Below are positions 40,103 to 49,828 of a stretch of DNA of 64,000 nucleotides, in pieces. The number at the start of each line of letters is the position of its first letter. Position 1 is the stretch's first letter. Made by a program: the position numbers and the translations under genes. The stretch covers positions 186,001 to 250,000 of the forward strand of contig JADJVL010000002.1 in NCBI GenBank assembly GCA_016710635.1, read 5' to 3'. The DNA is from Holophagaceae bacterium (lineage in GTDB: Bacteria; Acidobacteriota; Holophagae; Holophagales; Holophagaceae). The notes under the pieces were generated by a model. That model did no database searches. It was not told the DNA's origin and saw only the letters and a list, made by a program, of their open reading frames with translations.

Positions 40103-40858
40103 TCAAACCTGCACCACGCCCCCGTCCAGGTTGAGGCATTGCCCGACCTGCATGGTGTTGGCGGGATCCAGGAGCCAGGCGATGCCGTGGGTGATCTCCT
40201 CGGGCTGGAAGAACCGTCCGACGGGCACGGCCGCTTCGGCGCGGGCCCTGGCCTCGGCCTCCGTGACGCCGAATCCGGCGGCCATGGCCCGGATGCCGGT
40301 CTGGGCCATGTCCGTGTCCACCCAGCCCGGGGCCACCGCGTTCACCACGATGCCCTTGGGCAGCAGCTCCAGGGCCAGGGCCTTGGTCAGGCCCAGCAGG
40401 CCGTGCTTGGCGGCACAGTATGCGCCGTAGCCCGGGACGCCGAAGCGGCCGAGCACCGAGGAGACCAGCACGATGCGGGCGGGATGGCCCAGGAGGTTGG
40501 GCAGGAAGGCCCGCACCGTGTTCCAGCAGCCCGTGAGGTCCGTGTCGAGGATGGCGTCAAAGAAGGCGTCGCTGTCCGCGTCCACCGGGGTCACGCCGGA
40601 GATTCCCGCCGCCGCGACGAGGCCGTCCAGGGGACCGCACCGGGCCGCGGCCTCCCGCAGTCCCGCCCGGTCCGTGACTGAGGCGATGTGAATGTCGGCG
40701 CGGCCGCCGGCCGCCAGGATCTCTCCGGCCAAAGCCTCGAGCGCGGCCGGGTCCCGGGCGAGGAGGTGCAGATGGGCGCCTTCCCGCCGGGCCAGGTCCA
40801 GGGCGCAGGCGCGGCCGAGGCCCCGGGAGGCTCCGGTGATGAGGATGGATCGGCTCAT
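40103..40858 (-). CDS. Short-chain dehydrogenase/reductase
   Basis: A 251-residue NAD(P)-dependent oxidoreductase of the classical SDR type. The cofactor loop is TGASRGLG (8-15); the catalytic residues are S133/S134, Y147 and K151 in GYGAYCAAKHG; NAVAPGWVDTDM and the C-terminal LDGGVV are standard. It resembles FabG but has no fatty-acid genes around it, so the substrate is open. Its ATG overlaps the CPBP stop by 4 nt, so the two form a transcription unit. Confidence 0.88.
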   Translation of the reverse strand: MSRSILITGASRGLGRACALDLARREGAHLHLLARDPAALEALAGEILAAGGRADIHIASVTDRAGLREAAARCGPLDGLVAAAGISGVTPVDADSDAFFDAILDTDLTGCWNTVRAFLPNLLGHPARIVLVSSVLGRFGVPGYGAYCAAKHGLLGLTKALALELLPKGIVVNAVAPGWVDTDMAQTGIRAMAAGFGVTEAEARARAEAAVPVGRFFQPEEITHGIAWLLDPANTMQVGQCLNLDGGVVQV

Positions 40859-41748
40859 GCGGGATCTCCCGAAGACGCGTCGGATGCTGGGGTTGCGGCA
40901 GGCCGGCGGGGCCAGGCCCCGAGGGCGAGGCAGGCCGCCCCGCACAGCAGGGCGCAGGGCAGGCTGGCCTCCAGCCCGAAGTCGCCGCCGGACAGCCAGG
41001 CGGGTCCTCCATCGGGAACGGGCGTGAAGAGGCCCTTGGCCTCCGTACCGCTCACGCCAAACCCGAGCAGGCTGCCCTGGGCCCAGTTCCAGCCCAGATG
41101 CACGCCCATGGGCAGGGCCAGGCTGCCGGTGCGCCAGGCGCAGAGGCCGAGGAGGAGGCCGGCGAGACCGATGTTCAGGCAGGCCCAGACCCGCGTCGGG
41201 CCCGCCATGCCCGGGTTGTTCCAGTGGACGGCGGTGAAGAGGAGGGCGGTGACGAGGATCGCCGGCAGGGCGCCGAGGCCCTCCTTCAGGCGGAAGAAGG
41301 CGTAGCCCCGGAACAGCAGTTCCTCATTGAAGGCCACCGCCGCATAGGTCCAGGCGCCGAGCAGGAGGCCACCGGACCCCACGCCCGGGGTCCGCACCCA
41401 GTGGAAGGCTCCGAAGGCCCGGCCCACGAAGGCGGCTCCGAGAATGAGGAAGAGGCCCAGGACCAGGCCAGCGCCGGCTTCGACAGCCCAGCGCCGGTCC
41501 AGCTTCAGGCCGAGGGAGGGGAAGTCCTCGTCTTCGGCCTTCAGGCAAAGCCAGGAGGCCAGCAGAACGATCGCGCCGCTGAACCACTCGTGGGGCGCCC
41601 ACGGGGGCGGCTCGGCGGCACCCGCGGGATGGAGCAGACGGAACGCATCCGCCAGGAGTCCCTGGAGAAAGGCGAAACCCAGGGCCTTCCAGCCGCCGCG
41701 GATGCGTCCGTCCTCCCGCGCAAACATCCGGCTGACGAAGGTGTCCAC
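40855..41748 (-). CDS. CPBP (CAAX protease/bacteriocin-processing) family intramembrane protease
   Basis: A 297-residue protein with about seven or eight membrane helices. The three catalytic motifs are present: EELLFRGY (E142-E143 with R147), LFTAVHWNN (H175) and HLGWNW (H217, N221). These glutamate-type intramembrane proteases process prenylated or peptide substrates; in bacteria many have unknown targets. It is translationally coupled to the SDR gene. Its start lies next to a duplicated remnant of the upstream TPR gene. Confidence 0.88.
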   Translation of the reverse strand: MDTFVSRMFAREDGRIRGGWKALGFAFLQGLLADAFRLLHPAGAAEPPPWAPHEWFSGAIVLLASWLCLKAEDEDFPSLGLKLDRRWAVEAGAGLVLGLFLILGAAFVGRAFGAFHWVRTPGVGSGGLLLGAWTYAAVAFNEELLFRGYAFFRLKEGLGALPAILVTALLFTAVHWNNPGMAGPTRVWACLNIGLAGLLLGLCAWRTGSLALPMGVHLGWNWAQGSLLGFGVSGTEAKGLFTPVPDGGPAWLSGGDFGLEASLPCALLCGAACLALGAWPRRPAATPASDASSGDPA

Positions 41749-41755
41749 GCGGCCG

Positions 41756-41851
41756 TCAGATCACGGACTGGGTTTCGGCGAAGGCGCGGGCGATCTCCAT
41801 GTAGACCTTCTCCTCCTTGGGCTTCACGGCGATGGCCCGGGCGAACCACGG
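41756..41851 (-). pseudogene. Duplicated 3' remnant of the TPR-protein gene
   Basis: This 96-bp stretch repeats 41972-42067, the last 31 codons and stop of the neighbouring TPR gene, with two mismatches and the same reading frame to the stop (APWFARAIAVKPKEEK to FAETQSVI). It lacks the rest of the gene and a believable start. The short open frame continuing upstream to 41950 is Pro/Arg-rich and has no visible ribosome-binding site. Confidence 0.85.
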
Positions 41852-41971
41852 GGCCCCCTCCGCGATCGCAAGGCGGAGCCGCAGCGGGAGCGGGAGCCCA
41901 GGACTTGATGTCCTGGGCGATCGGGGGGTAGTCAGGTGGTTCGCGTGCATGATCTCTCGCTCTACCTTTGT
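41852..41971. other. Spacer between duplicated 3' ends, with a palindromic hairpin
   Basis: The 120 bp between the two copies of the TPR 3' end include CCCAGGAC (41897-41904), loop TTGAT, GTCCTGGG (41910-41917), a perfect 8-bp stem. GCGATCG occurs once on either side of this hairpin (about 41862 and 41917). No transposase or clear terminal repeat is present. The spacer could be a small REP-like element or a scar of an insertion event. Confidence 0.4.
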
Positions 41972-42586
41972 TCAGATGACGGATTGGGTTTCGGCGAAGG
42001 CGCGGGCGATCTCCATGTAGACCTTCTCCTCCTTGGGCTTCACGGCGATGGCCCGGGCGAACCACGGAGCGGCCTTCTTCCGCTGTCCGCTCACCAGCAG
42101 GGCCTTGCCGAAGGCGACGAAGGCCTCCCACTTGCTGCCCTCCATGGCCAGGAAGTGGTTCATGAACTTCTCGGACTGGGCGACCATGCCCGCTTCCGCC
42201 AGATCGATGGCGCAGTCCATGGCGGCGTCCTTGTTGCCGGGATCCCGGGCGAGCACCAGCTCGTAGGCTTCCAGGGCCTCGGTGCGGTAGCCGTGCTTCA
42301 GCCAGGCCTGGGCGATCAGCCGCAGGACCTTGCCGTCCTTGGGCTCCAGGGCCTCCGCCAGCTTGAAGGTCTCGGAGGCCCGGGTCTTGTCGGTGGCGGC
42401 GAGGTAGGCGCGGCCGCACTCCGCCAGGTACTTGGCGTCCCGGGGCTTCAGCTCCCGGGTGGCGTCCCCCATGGCCCGCAGGATCTTCCGGCGGTCGCCG
42501 TTGAAGAAGTCCTCGGTAAAGGTGGTGATGGGGGCCTGGGCCAGCAGAAAGGGACCAAAGGCGGCGAGGAGCAGGGCGCGGCGCAT
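41972..42586 (-). CDS. Exported TPR-repeat protein A
   Basis: A 204-residue secreted protein with a signal peptide (MRRALLLAAFGPFLLAQAP) and about four TPR units, for example RDAKYLAECGRAYLAATDKT and GYRTEALEAYELVLARDPGN. It is a paralogue of the next gene upstream, sharing YFxGDRxxIxxA, LAEYGRAYLA and the WFERxVxxxPKEE segment. ATG 42586 has GGAGA upstream. Function unknown; its 3' end has been copied downstream. Confidence 0.75.
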   Translation of the reverse strand: MRRALLLAAFGPFLLAQAPITTFTEDFFNGDRRKILRAMGDATRELKPRDAKYLAECGRAYLAATDKTRASETFKLAEALEPKDGKVLRLIAQAWLKHGYRTEALEAYELVLARDPGNKDAAMDCAIDLAEAGMVAQSEKFMNHFLAMEGSKWEAFVAFGKALLVSGQRKKAAPWFARAIAVKPKEEKVYMEIARAFAETQSVI

Positions 42587-42638
42587 GGCTGTCTCCGGGA
42601 AGGATGGAGCAGTGTAGCGCCGCGCCTGGAGGGAACGG

Positions 42639-43262
42639 TCAGAAGGTGGTCCGGGCCGGAACGCCGCCGTCGGCGTAGGCGAGGGCGATCTCGTTCCACA
42701 TCCGCTCCTCCTTGGGGCGGGCCTGGACCGTGCGCTCGAACCAGGTGGCCGCAAGTTCCTTCTTGCCGTTGCGCACGCAGGCGCGGCCGAACTCCACGCA
42801 GTTCTGCCAGTCCTTGGGGTCCAGGCTCCAGGCCTTCTCCATCAGCTCCACGGCCTTGGCCTCGTTCCCACCGTCCAGGAGGACGACGGCGCCCTTCGCC
42901 ATGGGATTCTTGCCCTTGGGATCCATGGCCACCATCTTGTCGAAGGCTGCCAGAGCCTCGGCCTTGAAGCCGTTGAGCCACCAGGCGTAGGCGATCAGGA
43001 AGTGGGTCTCGCCGTCCTTGGGATCCGAGGCGATGCCGGCCTGGAAGGCCTCCTCAGCCTTGACCCGGTCGCCGCTGGCCAGGTAGGCGCGGCCGTATTC
43101 CGCGAGCAGCCGGCTGTCCTTGGGCTTGATGGCCCGGGCCTTGTCGGCGCAGGCGGCCATGATGGCCTTGCGGTCGCCCTTGAAGTACTCGGCGTTGTAG
43201 GTCTGGGCCCCCAGGGCCAGGGAAACGGCGGGCAGGGCGGCGAGGCGGAGCAGGGTGCGCAT
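42639..43262 (-). CDS. Exported TPR-repeat protein B
   Basis: A 207-residue secreted TPR protein (signal MRTLLRLAALPAVSLALGAQ). TPR-like units include LLAEYGRAYLASGDRVKAEE and GFKAEALAAFDKMVAMDPKG. It is the sister of the gene 52 nt downstream, so the locus arose by duplication. It lies 20 nt after the carboxyltransferase gene and may be read from the same message. Function unknown. Confidence 0.75.
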   Translation of the reverse strand: MRTLLRLAALPAVSLALGAQTYNAEYFKGDRKAIMAACADKARAIKPKDSRLLAEYGRAYLASGDRVKAEEAFQAGIASDPKDGETHFLIAYAWWLNGFKAEALAAFDKMVAMDPKGKNPMAKGAVVLLDGGNEAKAVELMEKAWSLDPKDWQNCVEFGRACVRNGKKELAATWFERTVQARPKEERMWNEIALAYADGGVPARTTF

Positions 43263-43282
43263 GAGCTTCCTTTGAAAAGGGT

Positions 43283-44821
<1,539 letters not shown>

Positions 44822-44862
44822 TTGGGGCTCCGGAATGGAATCTGGCGGATGCGCCGCCAAGC

Positions 44863-45561
44863 CTACTTCACGGCGCGCTGGGCCAGGAACTGGGAGAACT
44901 TGTCGGCCCACTTCACCAGCTTGTCGTCGAGGGTGCTCATCACGGTGCCGCTGACCACCCGGTGGTGGACCGCCAGCAGGACCTCGCCGGTGGCGGTGTC
45001 CAGGACCTTCAGGTCCCAGGTGGCGGTGGCCGCGCCCGCGCCCAGGCCAACCATCCACTTCGCGGCCTTGGAGCCCGCGTTCACGTCCACCACGCGACCG
45101 ATCAGGGTCAGATCGCCTTCGGTCCGGGAAGCCTTGGCCTTCCCCGTCAAAGCGCCCGTGAGGGCTCCCCGGAGGATGCCGGGGATGCTGTCAGTCACCC
45201 GGGTGGCCTCCGCGTTGTCCTTGCCGTCCCGCTTGGCGCGGAGCATGACGGGGTCCTCCCAGGGCTTCATGTGGATGGTGCGGCCACTAAGGTCCAGGCC
45301 GGGTTTGATCCAGAAGAAATCCACCTCCTCGTGTTTCGCGAAGGTGATGCCCGGGCCGAACCAGGCCGGATCCAGCAGGCCCTCGTCCAGCTTCGGCAGG
45401 GGGCTGGCGGCGGGGGCGGGGGCCGGGATTGCAGCGGGCGCGGGGGCGGCTGCCGGAGCCGGGGTCGCCGCGGTCTCCGGGGTGGACTTGAGAGGCGCGG
45501 GATCCTGGGCAAGCAGGACGGGTCCTGCGAGGAGGAGCAGGGCGTGGATGCGATGTTTCAA
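44863..45561 (-). CDS. Exported hypothetical protein (DUF4410-like)
   Basis: A 232-residue secreted protein. I propose a TTG start at 45561, with GGAGC just upstream, giving the signal peptide LKHRIHALLLLAGPVLLAQ (first residue Met); no ATG lies in this position. An Ala/Pro-rich linker (about 30-65) is followed by a domain with VLRAKRDGKDNAEATRV, a hydrophobic glycine-rich stretch and LKVLDTATGEVLLAVHH. The last part resembles DUF4410 proteins. I do not recognise a specific function. Confidence 0.6.
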   Translation of the reverse strand: MKHRIHALLLLAGPVLLAQDPAPLKSTPETAATPAPAAAPAPAAIPAPAPAASPLPKLDEGLLDPAWFGPGITFAKHEEVDFFWIKPGLDLSGRTIHMKPWEDPVMLRAKRDGKDNAEATRVTDSIPGILRGALTGALTGKAKASRTEGDLTLIGRVVDVNAGSKAAKWMVGLGAGAATATWDLKVLDTATGEVLLAVHHRVVSGTVMSTLDDKLVKWADKFSQFLAQRAVK

Positions 45562-45672
45562 AGGAGCTCCGTGATGGGATTGATCATGTTCGCCGCCGTC
45601 GGGGGCCAACTGCATCAAGACCCCGGAAGGCGTTCAGAAGGATCCTGGCGTGGTGTGGAACGGGCGAATGCG

Positions 45673-46152
45673 TCACTTCGCCTCTTTGGGCTTCACCCGC
45701 ACGGCGTCCTCGGGCAGCTTTTCGCCGCCGACCACGTGGAAGTGCAGGTGGAACACGGACTGGCTGGCATCCTTGCCCGCGTTGGTGATGATGCGGAAGC
45801 CCGCCTCGGTCAGGCCCTGGTCCTGGGCCACCTTCAGGCAGGCGCTCAGCAGGGCGGCGCGGCTTTCCATGGGCAGCAGCTCCAGCTCCCGCATGCTCTC
45901 GACGTGCTGCTTGGGGATGACCAGGACGTGCACCTTCGCCCGGGGGGCGATGTCCCAGAAGGCCAGGACGCGGTCGTCCTCGTAGACCTTTTTTGAGGGC
46001 GACGTGCCCGCGATGATCTTGCAGAAGATGCAGCCGGGCTTGGGGACCAGGGCGGCCACCGCGGTCGGGGATGGCGTGGTGGCGGGCCTGTCGCAGCCGG
46101 CCAGGCCGGCGAGGAGGACCGGAACCGCGAGGAGGAAGGCGGAGCGGCGCAT
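45673..46152 (-). CDS. HIT-family protein with a lipoprotein signal
   Basis: A 159-residue histidine-triad nucleotide-binding protein. The triad is HLHFHV (H135, H137, H139), with the zinc-binding CIFCKI (C41, C44) and H83 typical of HinT-like enzymes. Unusually, residues 1-20 form a lipoprotein signal peptide ending LAGLAGC (lipobox cysteine C20), so the enzyme would sit outside the cytoplasm. The ATG overlaps the stop of the transaldolase gene by 1 nt. Confidence 0.88.
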   Translation of the reverse strand: MRRSAFLLAVPVLLAGLAGCDRPATTPSPTAVAALVPKPGCIFCKIIAGTSPSKKVYEDDRVLAFWDIAPRAKVHVLVIPKQHVESMRELELLPMESRAALLSACLKVAQDQGLTEAGFRIITNAGKDASQSVFHLHFHVVGGEKLPEDAVRVKPKEAK

Positions 46153-46799
46153 CAGCGCCCACCCTTCTTCCAGTCCGACATGAAGCCTTCGATGCCCCGG
46201 TCCGTGAGGGGATGGGACAGCATCTGGTCGAAGACCTTGGGGGGGATCGTGGCGATGTGGGCGCCGGCGAGGGCGGCGTCCGTCACGTGGCGGGGGCCAC
46301 GGATGCTGGCGGCCAGCACCTCGGTGTCCAGCTGGTAGTTCTCGAAGATCTGCACCAGGTCCTGGATCAGCTCCATGCCCACGTGGTTCACGTCGTCCAG
46401 GCGGCCCACGAAGGGCGAGACCATCGTGGCCCCGGCCTTGGCGGCCATGAGGCCCTGGGTGGCGCTGAAGCAGAGGGTCACATTGGTCTTGATGCCTTCC
46501 TGCTTGAAGGCGTGGCAGGCCTTCAGGCCTTCGGCGGTCAGGGGCACCTTCACCACCACGTTCCGGTGGATCTTGGCCAGCTTCCGGCCCTCCTCGATCA
46601 TGCCCGGCGCCTCCAGGCTGATGACCTCGGCGCTGATGGGCCCGTCCACGATCCCGCAGATCTCCTCGATGATGGCCTCGAAGGGCTTGCCGGTCTCCTT
46701 GGCGATGAGGCTCGGGTTCGTGGTGACCCCGTCCAGGATGCCTAAGGAGTGGATCCGCTGGATGTCGGGAATGCTCGCGGTATCAATGAAAAACTTCAT
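46152..46799 (-). CDS. tal: Transaldolase (TalC/Fsa-type)
   Basis: A 215-residue decameric-type class I aldolase. The Schiff-base lysine is K84 in NVVVKVPLT. E58 in ISAEVISLEA matches the glutamate of true transaldolases, where the fructose-6-phosphate aldolases have glutamine, so transaldolase activity in the non-oxidative pentose phosphate pathway is more likely. It starts at ATG 46799 and is coupled to the HIT lipoprotein gene. Confidence 0.9.
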   Translation of the reverse strand: MKFFIDTASIPDIQRIHSLGILDGVTTNPSLIAKETGKPFEAIIEEICGIVDGPISAEVISLEAPGMIEEGRKLAKIHRNVVVKVPLTAEGLKACHAFKQEGIKTNVTLCFSATQGLMAAKAGATMVSPFVGRLDDVNHVGMELIQDLVQIFENYQLDTEVLAASIRGPRHVTDAALAGAHIATIPPKVFDQMLSHPLTDRGIEGFMSDWKKGGR

Positions 46800-46947
46800 G
46801 AGCGGCTCCGATCGTTGGAGAGGCGAGTGCTAGTCGGCCTACAGGGGCTTGCTCTACATCTTCGCAAGCATTGACCCTAGCCGTCACGATCTCGATGACT
46901 GGACCAGGGAATCCCGTAAGACAGCGAATGCTTCGAATCAAGGAATG

Positions 46948-46973
46948 GCGAGGCCCCCGGACGGGGGCCTCGC
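46948..46973 (-). terminator. Strong hairpin after the Fn3-like lipoprotein gene
   Basis: GCGAGGCCCCC (46948-46958), loop GGAC, GGGGGCCTCGC (46963-46973) form an 11-bp perfect stem 17 nt after the minus-strand gene's stop. A few T residues follow on the minus strand (CATTCCTTGATT). It would stop transcription before the transaldolase gene. The remaining 46800-46947 shows nothing else clear. Confidence 0.65.
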
Positions 46974-46990
46974 GCGTTGCATCGGAAGGG

Positions 46991-48973
46991 TTATTCGGCG
47001 TACCAGGCATACACATTGGTTTGCGATTGGGGCCCCCAGCCGCCGCTGACCGCAGCCCAGAACTTGTTCTGGTTATTGAATCCGACCCAATAGAGCTCGT
47101 ACCCACCGGTGGGGGCGAGCAGGGTGGAGGCCCAGGTCTGATTCGGCGTCAGTGTGAAAACTTGGACGCCTGCTGGCATGTTGACCGCATAGGCCAGGCG
47201 CCCAGTCGAGGTGCCGACCGCGCGGGATATGGTCGACGCCCCGGTGTGCGGTCGGGCAACAAGTTCCGTGGGAGGGCCCCACGCGCCCTGGTCCTTGATC
47301 AAGCACATCTGGAGATATCGCACTTCGAGGGTGGCCCCGAACCGTTCGTAGAAAAGGGCCAACTTCCCTCCGAAAGGCTGGAGCTCCAGGACGTCGTACC
47401 ATCCGGCACTGATGGAACCGGTCGGGATCTCCTCCTGGCTGAACTCGCTCACCCCTGCCGGCCGCGTGAGAAGGATGGCCTTATCCCATAGCCCCAGCGC
47501 GATGTAGGTGGTGCCTGTCGTGTCGACGGCCACACGCATGGAGCCCAGGTTTGTGATGTCTCCGGTGCCTGGGAGTTGCATGGATTCCCAGGTCCCAGAA
47601 CGGTTGGTCCCGTACCAGACGCTGTTTCGGTTGCTACTGGGCTGCCAGACGGCGTGGACGATGCCATCCGTGGAGAGCGCAAAGCGGATCCCGGTCGTAC
47701 CGGAATCACCATAAATGGAGCCCCTGAAGAGTTCCTGCGTGTTCCAGTTGGCGCCGTCGTACCACTCGTGGATCACGGCCTCTTCGGACGAGGTCCCCCC
47801 AAGGCGTCGCCGGAATAGCAGGTGCGGCCTTCCCTGGCCGTCCAGGTTGAAGCTGGTGAGATTGACGGTGGTGGCGTTATAGACGGTATGCGAAGGCCAC
47901 CCTGCGTCCGCGGAAGGAGAAAGGAGGTAGGAGGCGGTTTCTGTCCCAGCCACGAGAAGAGAGGGGGTGGTCGTCCAGCTCGCCATGCTCTGGATCGGCC
48001 ACGGCAGGGTTTTCAGGGAGGTGGATAGGGTCAACCCACTTCCCGAAGGAGCGCTGACCATGCTGAAGGGGGAGGAATAGACCGTCTGGGTGGCGGATTT
48101 CACCACGAGGCGATAGGAGTAGAAACCGGCCGCCACACTTGCATCAAGGTACTGGCTCGAGCCGGTAGGAAGGCTGGCGAGGGTCGTATAGCTGGGGGAG
48201 AAGAAGCCGCTGCCTCGCTGGACCTGCAACTGCACCGCCTTGCTGCTCACGCCCTGCCACTGGAGGGTTGTACCCGAGCTTGTGGACACGCCCGATGTGA
48301 TCTTCGGGGGCAACATGGGTACGGGCGCGGAGTCGACCGTCTTGCCGACACTGCTCTCCCCTTGGGCCAAATGGGTGACGCGGTAGCGATAGGCGATGTC
48401 CTCGTTGAGGTTCGAGTCCGTAGTGCTCGTGACGGTTGCAGGCCCTTCCCACACCAGGCTGTAGGGTCCCGGGGACCCGGAAGTGAGGACGGCCTTCTCC
48501 ACGCGCACGGTGGAGGCCACCTCAGACAATTTGTTCCACTGCAGGGACATGACTTCTTGATTGAAATTGGCCGACAGAAACGAGGCGGAACGGATTGGGA
48601 ATTTGGTTGGGGCCTCGTTGCTGTAGGGCGAGAAGGCTCCGGCGCGAACGGACCGAAGGCGGAAGACGATCGGTGTCAGTTCTGGGGAAGTGCTGTATGC
48701 ATTGACCGTGACCGACTGGGTCAACGGCGGAATCGTCTCGGTCCCAACCTTCTGGAAGGAGGTTGCGCCGACCTTCGCTTCGAGTTCATACCCATCCACG
48801 CTGGGGACCGGGCTGGTCCACGAGACGGTGAAGGTGCCATAGGTCGGCAGGGGTGTGGCCAAGACTTGGCTGGGCGGGTTCAGGGCAGGCGGTTGGGATT
48901 CACCTCCGCCGCCACCTCCGCATCCAAGGGTGAGAATGATCCCAGCTAGACAGCTGAAGTGCATGGTGCGCAT
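46991..48973 (-). CDS. Lipoprotein with Fn3-like domains
   Basis: A 660-residue predicted lipoprotein: MRTMHFSCLAGIILTLGCGG has a lipobox cysteine at 18 followed by a glycine run. The N-terminal half has fibronectin-type-III-like repeats (TFTVSWTSPVPSVDGYELEA; MSLQWNKLSEVASTVRVEKA; TTLQWQGVSSKAVQLQVQRG). The C-terminal half (about 330-660) has repeated short beta motifs with WxxTxx and GxxxAL that could form a propeller. Codon use is visibly richer in A and T at third positions than in neighbouring genes. No catalytic motif; a surface or secreted role is likely. Confidence 0.7.
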   Translation of the reverse strand: MRTMHFSCLAGIILTLGCGGGGGGESQPPALNPPSQVLATPLPTYGTFTVSWTSPVPSVDGYELEAKVGATSFQKVGTETIPPLTQSVTVNAYSTSPELTPIVFRLRSVRAGAFSPYSNEAPTKFPIRSASFLSANFNQEVMSLQWNKLSEVASTVRVEKAVLTSGSPGPYSLVWEGPATVTSTTDSNLNEDIAYRYRVTHLAQGESSVGKTVDSAPVPMLPPKITSGVSTSSGTTLQWQGVSSKAVQLQVQRGSGFFSPSYTTLASLPTGSSQYLDASVAAGFYSYRLVVKSATQTVYSSPFSMVSAPSGSGLTLSTSLKTLPWPIQSMASWTTTPSLLVAGTETASYLLSPSADAGWPSHTVYNATTVNLTSFNLDGQGRPHLLFRRRLGGTSSEEAVIHEWYDGANWNTQELFRGSIYGDSGTTGIRFALSTDGIVHAVWQPSSNRNSVWYGTNRSGTWESMQLPGTGDITNLGSMRVAVDTTGTTYIALGLWDKAILLTRPAGVSEFSQEEIPTGSISAGWYDVLELQPFGGKLALFYERFGATLEVRYLQMCLIKDQGAWGPPTELVARPHTGASTISRAVGTSTGRLAYAVNMPAGVQVFTLTPNQTWASTLLAPTGGYELYWVGFNNQNKFWAAVSGGWGPQSQTNVYAWYAE

Positions 48974-49032
48974 GGCTGTGGACTCCCAGAACGTTCAACC
49001 CGGGCGAAGGGCAGCCCTGGGCAGAATCCTCC

Positions 49033-49060
49033 ACTTTATCAAGGTTCTGGAAGCACTCAA
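49033..49060 (-). promoter_or_regulatory. Promoter of the Fn3-like lipoprotein gene
   Basis: On the minus strand TTGAGT (49060-49055) is followed by a 16-nt spacer and TAAAGT (49038-49033), 4 of 6 matches to each consensus box or better. It lies 60-87 nt before ATG 48973. No similarly good promoter faces thyX in the same 119-nt gap. Confidence 0.45.
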
Positions 49061-49092
49061 ATCACAGCTGCGGAGCGGATAGGCTGGTAGGC

Positions 49093-49770
49093 ATGGATAC
49101 GCAGATCACCGTCCTCGACAAGGGTTTCGTCCGCCTGGTGGACGCCATGGGGAGCGACCTCAGCGTGGTGAACGCGGCGCGGGTGTCCTTCGGCAAGCGC
49201 AAGGAGAGCTTCGAAGAAGGCGATGCCAAGCTCATCACCTACCTCGCGAAGCACGAGCACACTTCGCCCTTCCGCCACGCCTACCTGCAGTTCCACGTGA
49301 AGGCGCCCATCTTCGTCTTCCGCCAGTGGATGAAGCACCAGGTGGGCTGCAGCTGGAACGAGATCTCCGGGCGCTACGTGGAATTCCCCGACGACGAGTA
49401 CTTCGTGCCGGCCTCCTTCCGCCAGCAGGCCAAGGTGAACAAGCAGGGCAGCGAAGGCGAGATCGAGGAAGGCAGCCGCGGCCCGGCGATGGAGGCCTAC
49501 CTGGACGCCTGCCGGAATTCGGTGGCCCAGTACAAGCGGATGCTGGAGCTGGGCGTCTGCCGGGAGCAGGCGCGCTGCGTGCTGCCCTTGGGCCTCTACT
49601 CGGAGGTCTACTGGACCACCAGCCTCCAGGCTGTCGCCCACTTCATCCGCCTGCGCACGGAAAGCCACGCCCAGTGGGAGACCCAGGAGTATGCCCGCGC
49701 GGTGCGGGCCCTCATGGAGGACCGCTTCCCGGCGAGTCTGAAGGCCCTGCTGGATTCCGAAGTCGGCTGA
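49093..49770 (+). CDS. thyX: Flavin-dependent thymidylate synthase
   Basis: A 225-residue FAD enzyme that makes dTMP from dUMP with methylene-tetrahydrofolate and NADPH. The ThyX motif region is FRQWMKHQVGCSWNEISGRY: the usual R-H-R is K81-H82-Q83, while NE and SGRY are kept. The dUMP-binding SxxxSxRY segment and the C-terminal LRTESHAQWETQEYA are present. ATG 49093 begins MDTQITVLDKG. No thyA is seen in the window. Confidence 0.92.
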   Translation: MDTQITVLDKGFVRLVDAMGSDLSVVNAARVSFGKRKESFEEGDAKLITYLAKHEHTSPFRHAYLQFHVKAPIFVFRQWMKHQVGCSWNEISGRYVEFPDDEYFVPASFRQQAKVNKQGSEGEIEEGSRGPAMEAYLDACRNSVAQYKRMLELGVCREQARCVLPLGLYSEVYWTTSLQAVAHFIRLRTESHAQWETQEYARAVRALMEDRFPASLKALLDSEVG

Positions 49771-49828
49771 TCCTCTGTGGTGGCAGAATCAGGGGCTTGA
49801 TCCCCTGATCGACATCTCGGAGGGCGCC

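Noticed and set aside
41756..41950. 64-residue open frame as a gene
   Set aside because: Its second half is the copied 3' end of the TPR gene and its first half is the hairpin spacer; there is no ribosome-binding site.
46860..46950. tRNA-like sequence near GCTTCGAATCAAGG
   Set aside because: No cloverleaf can be formed around it and no acceptor stem is present.
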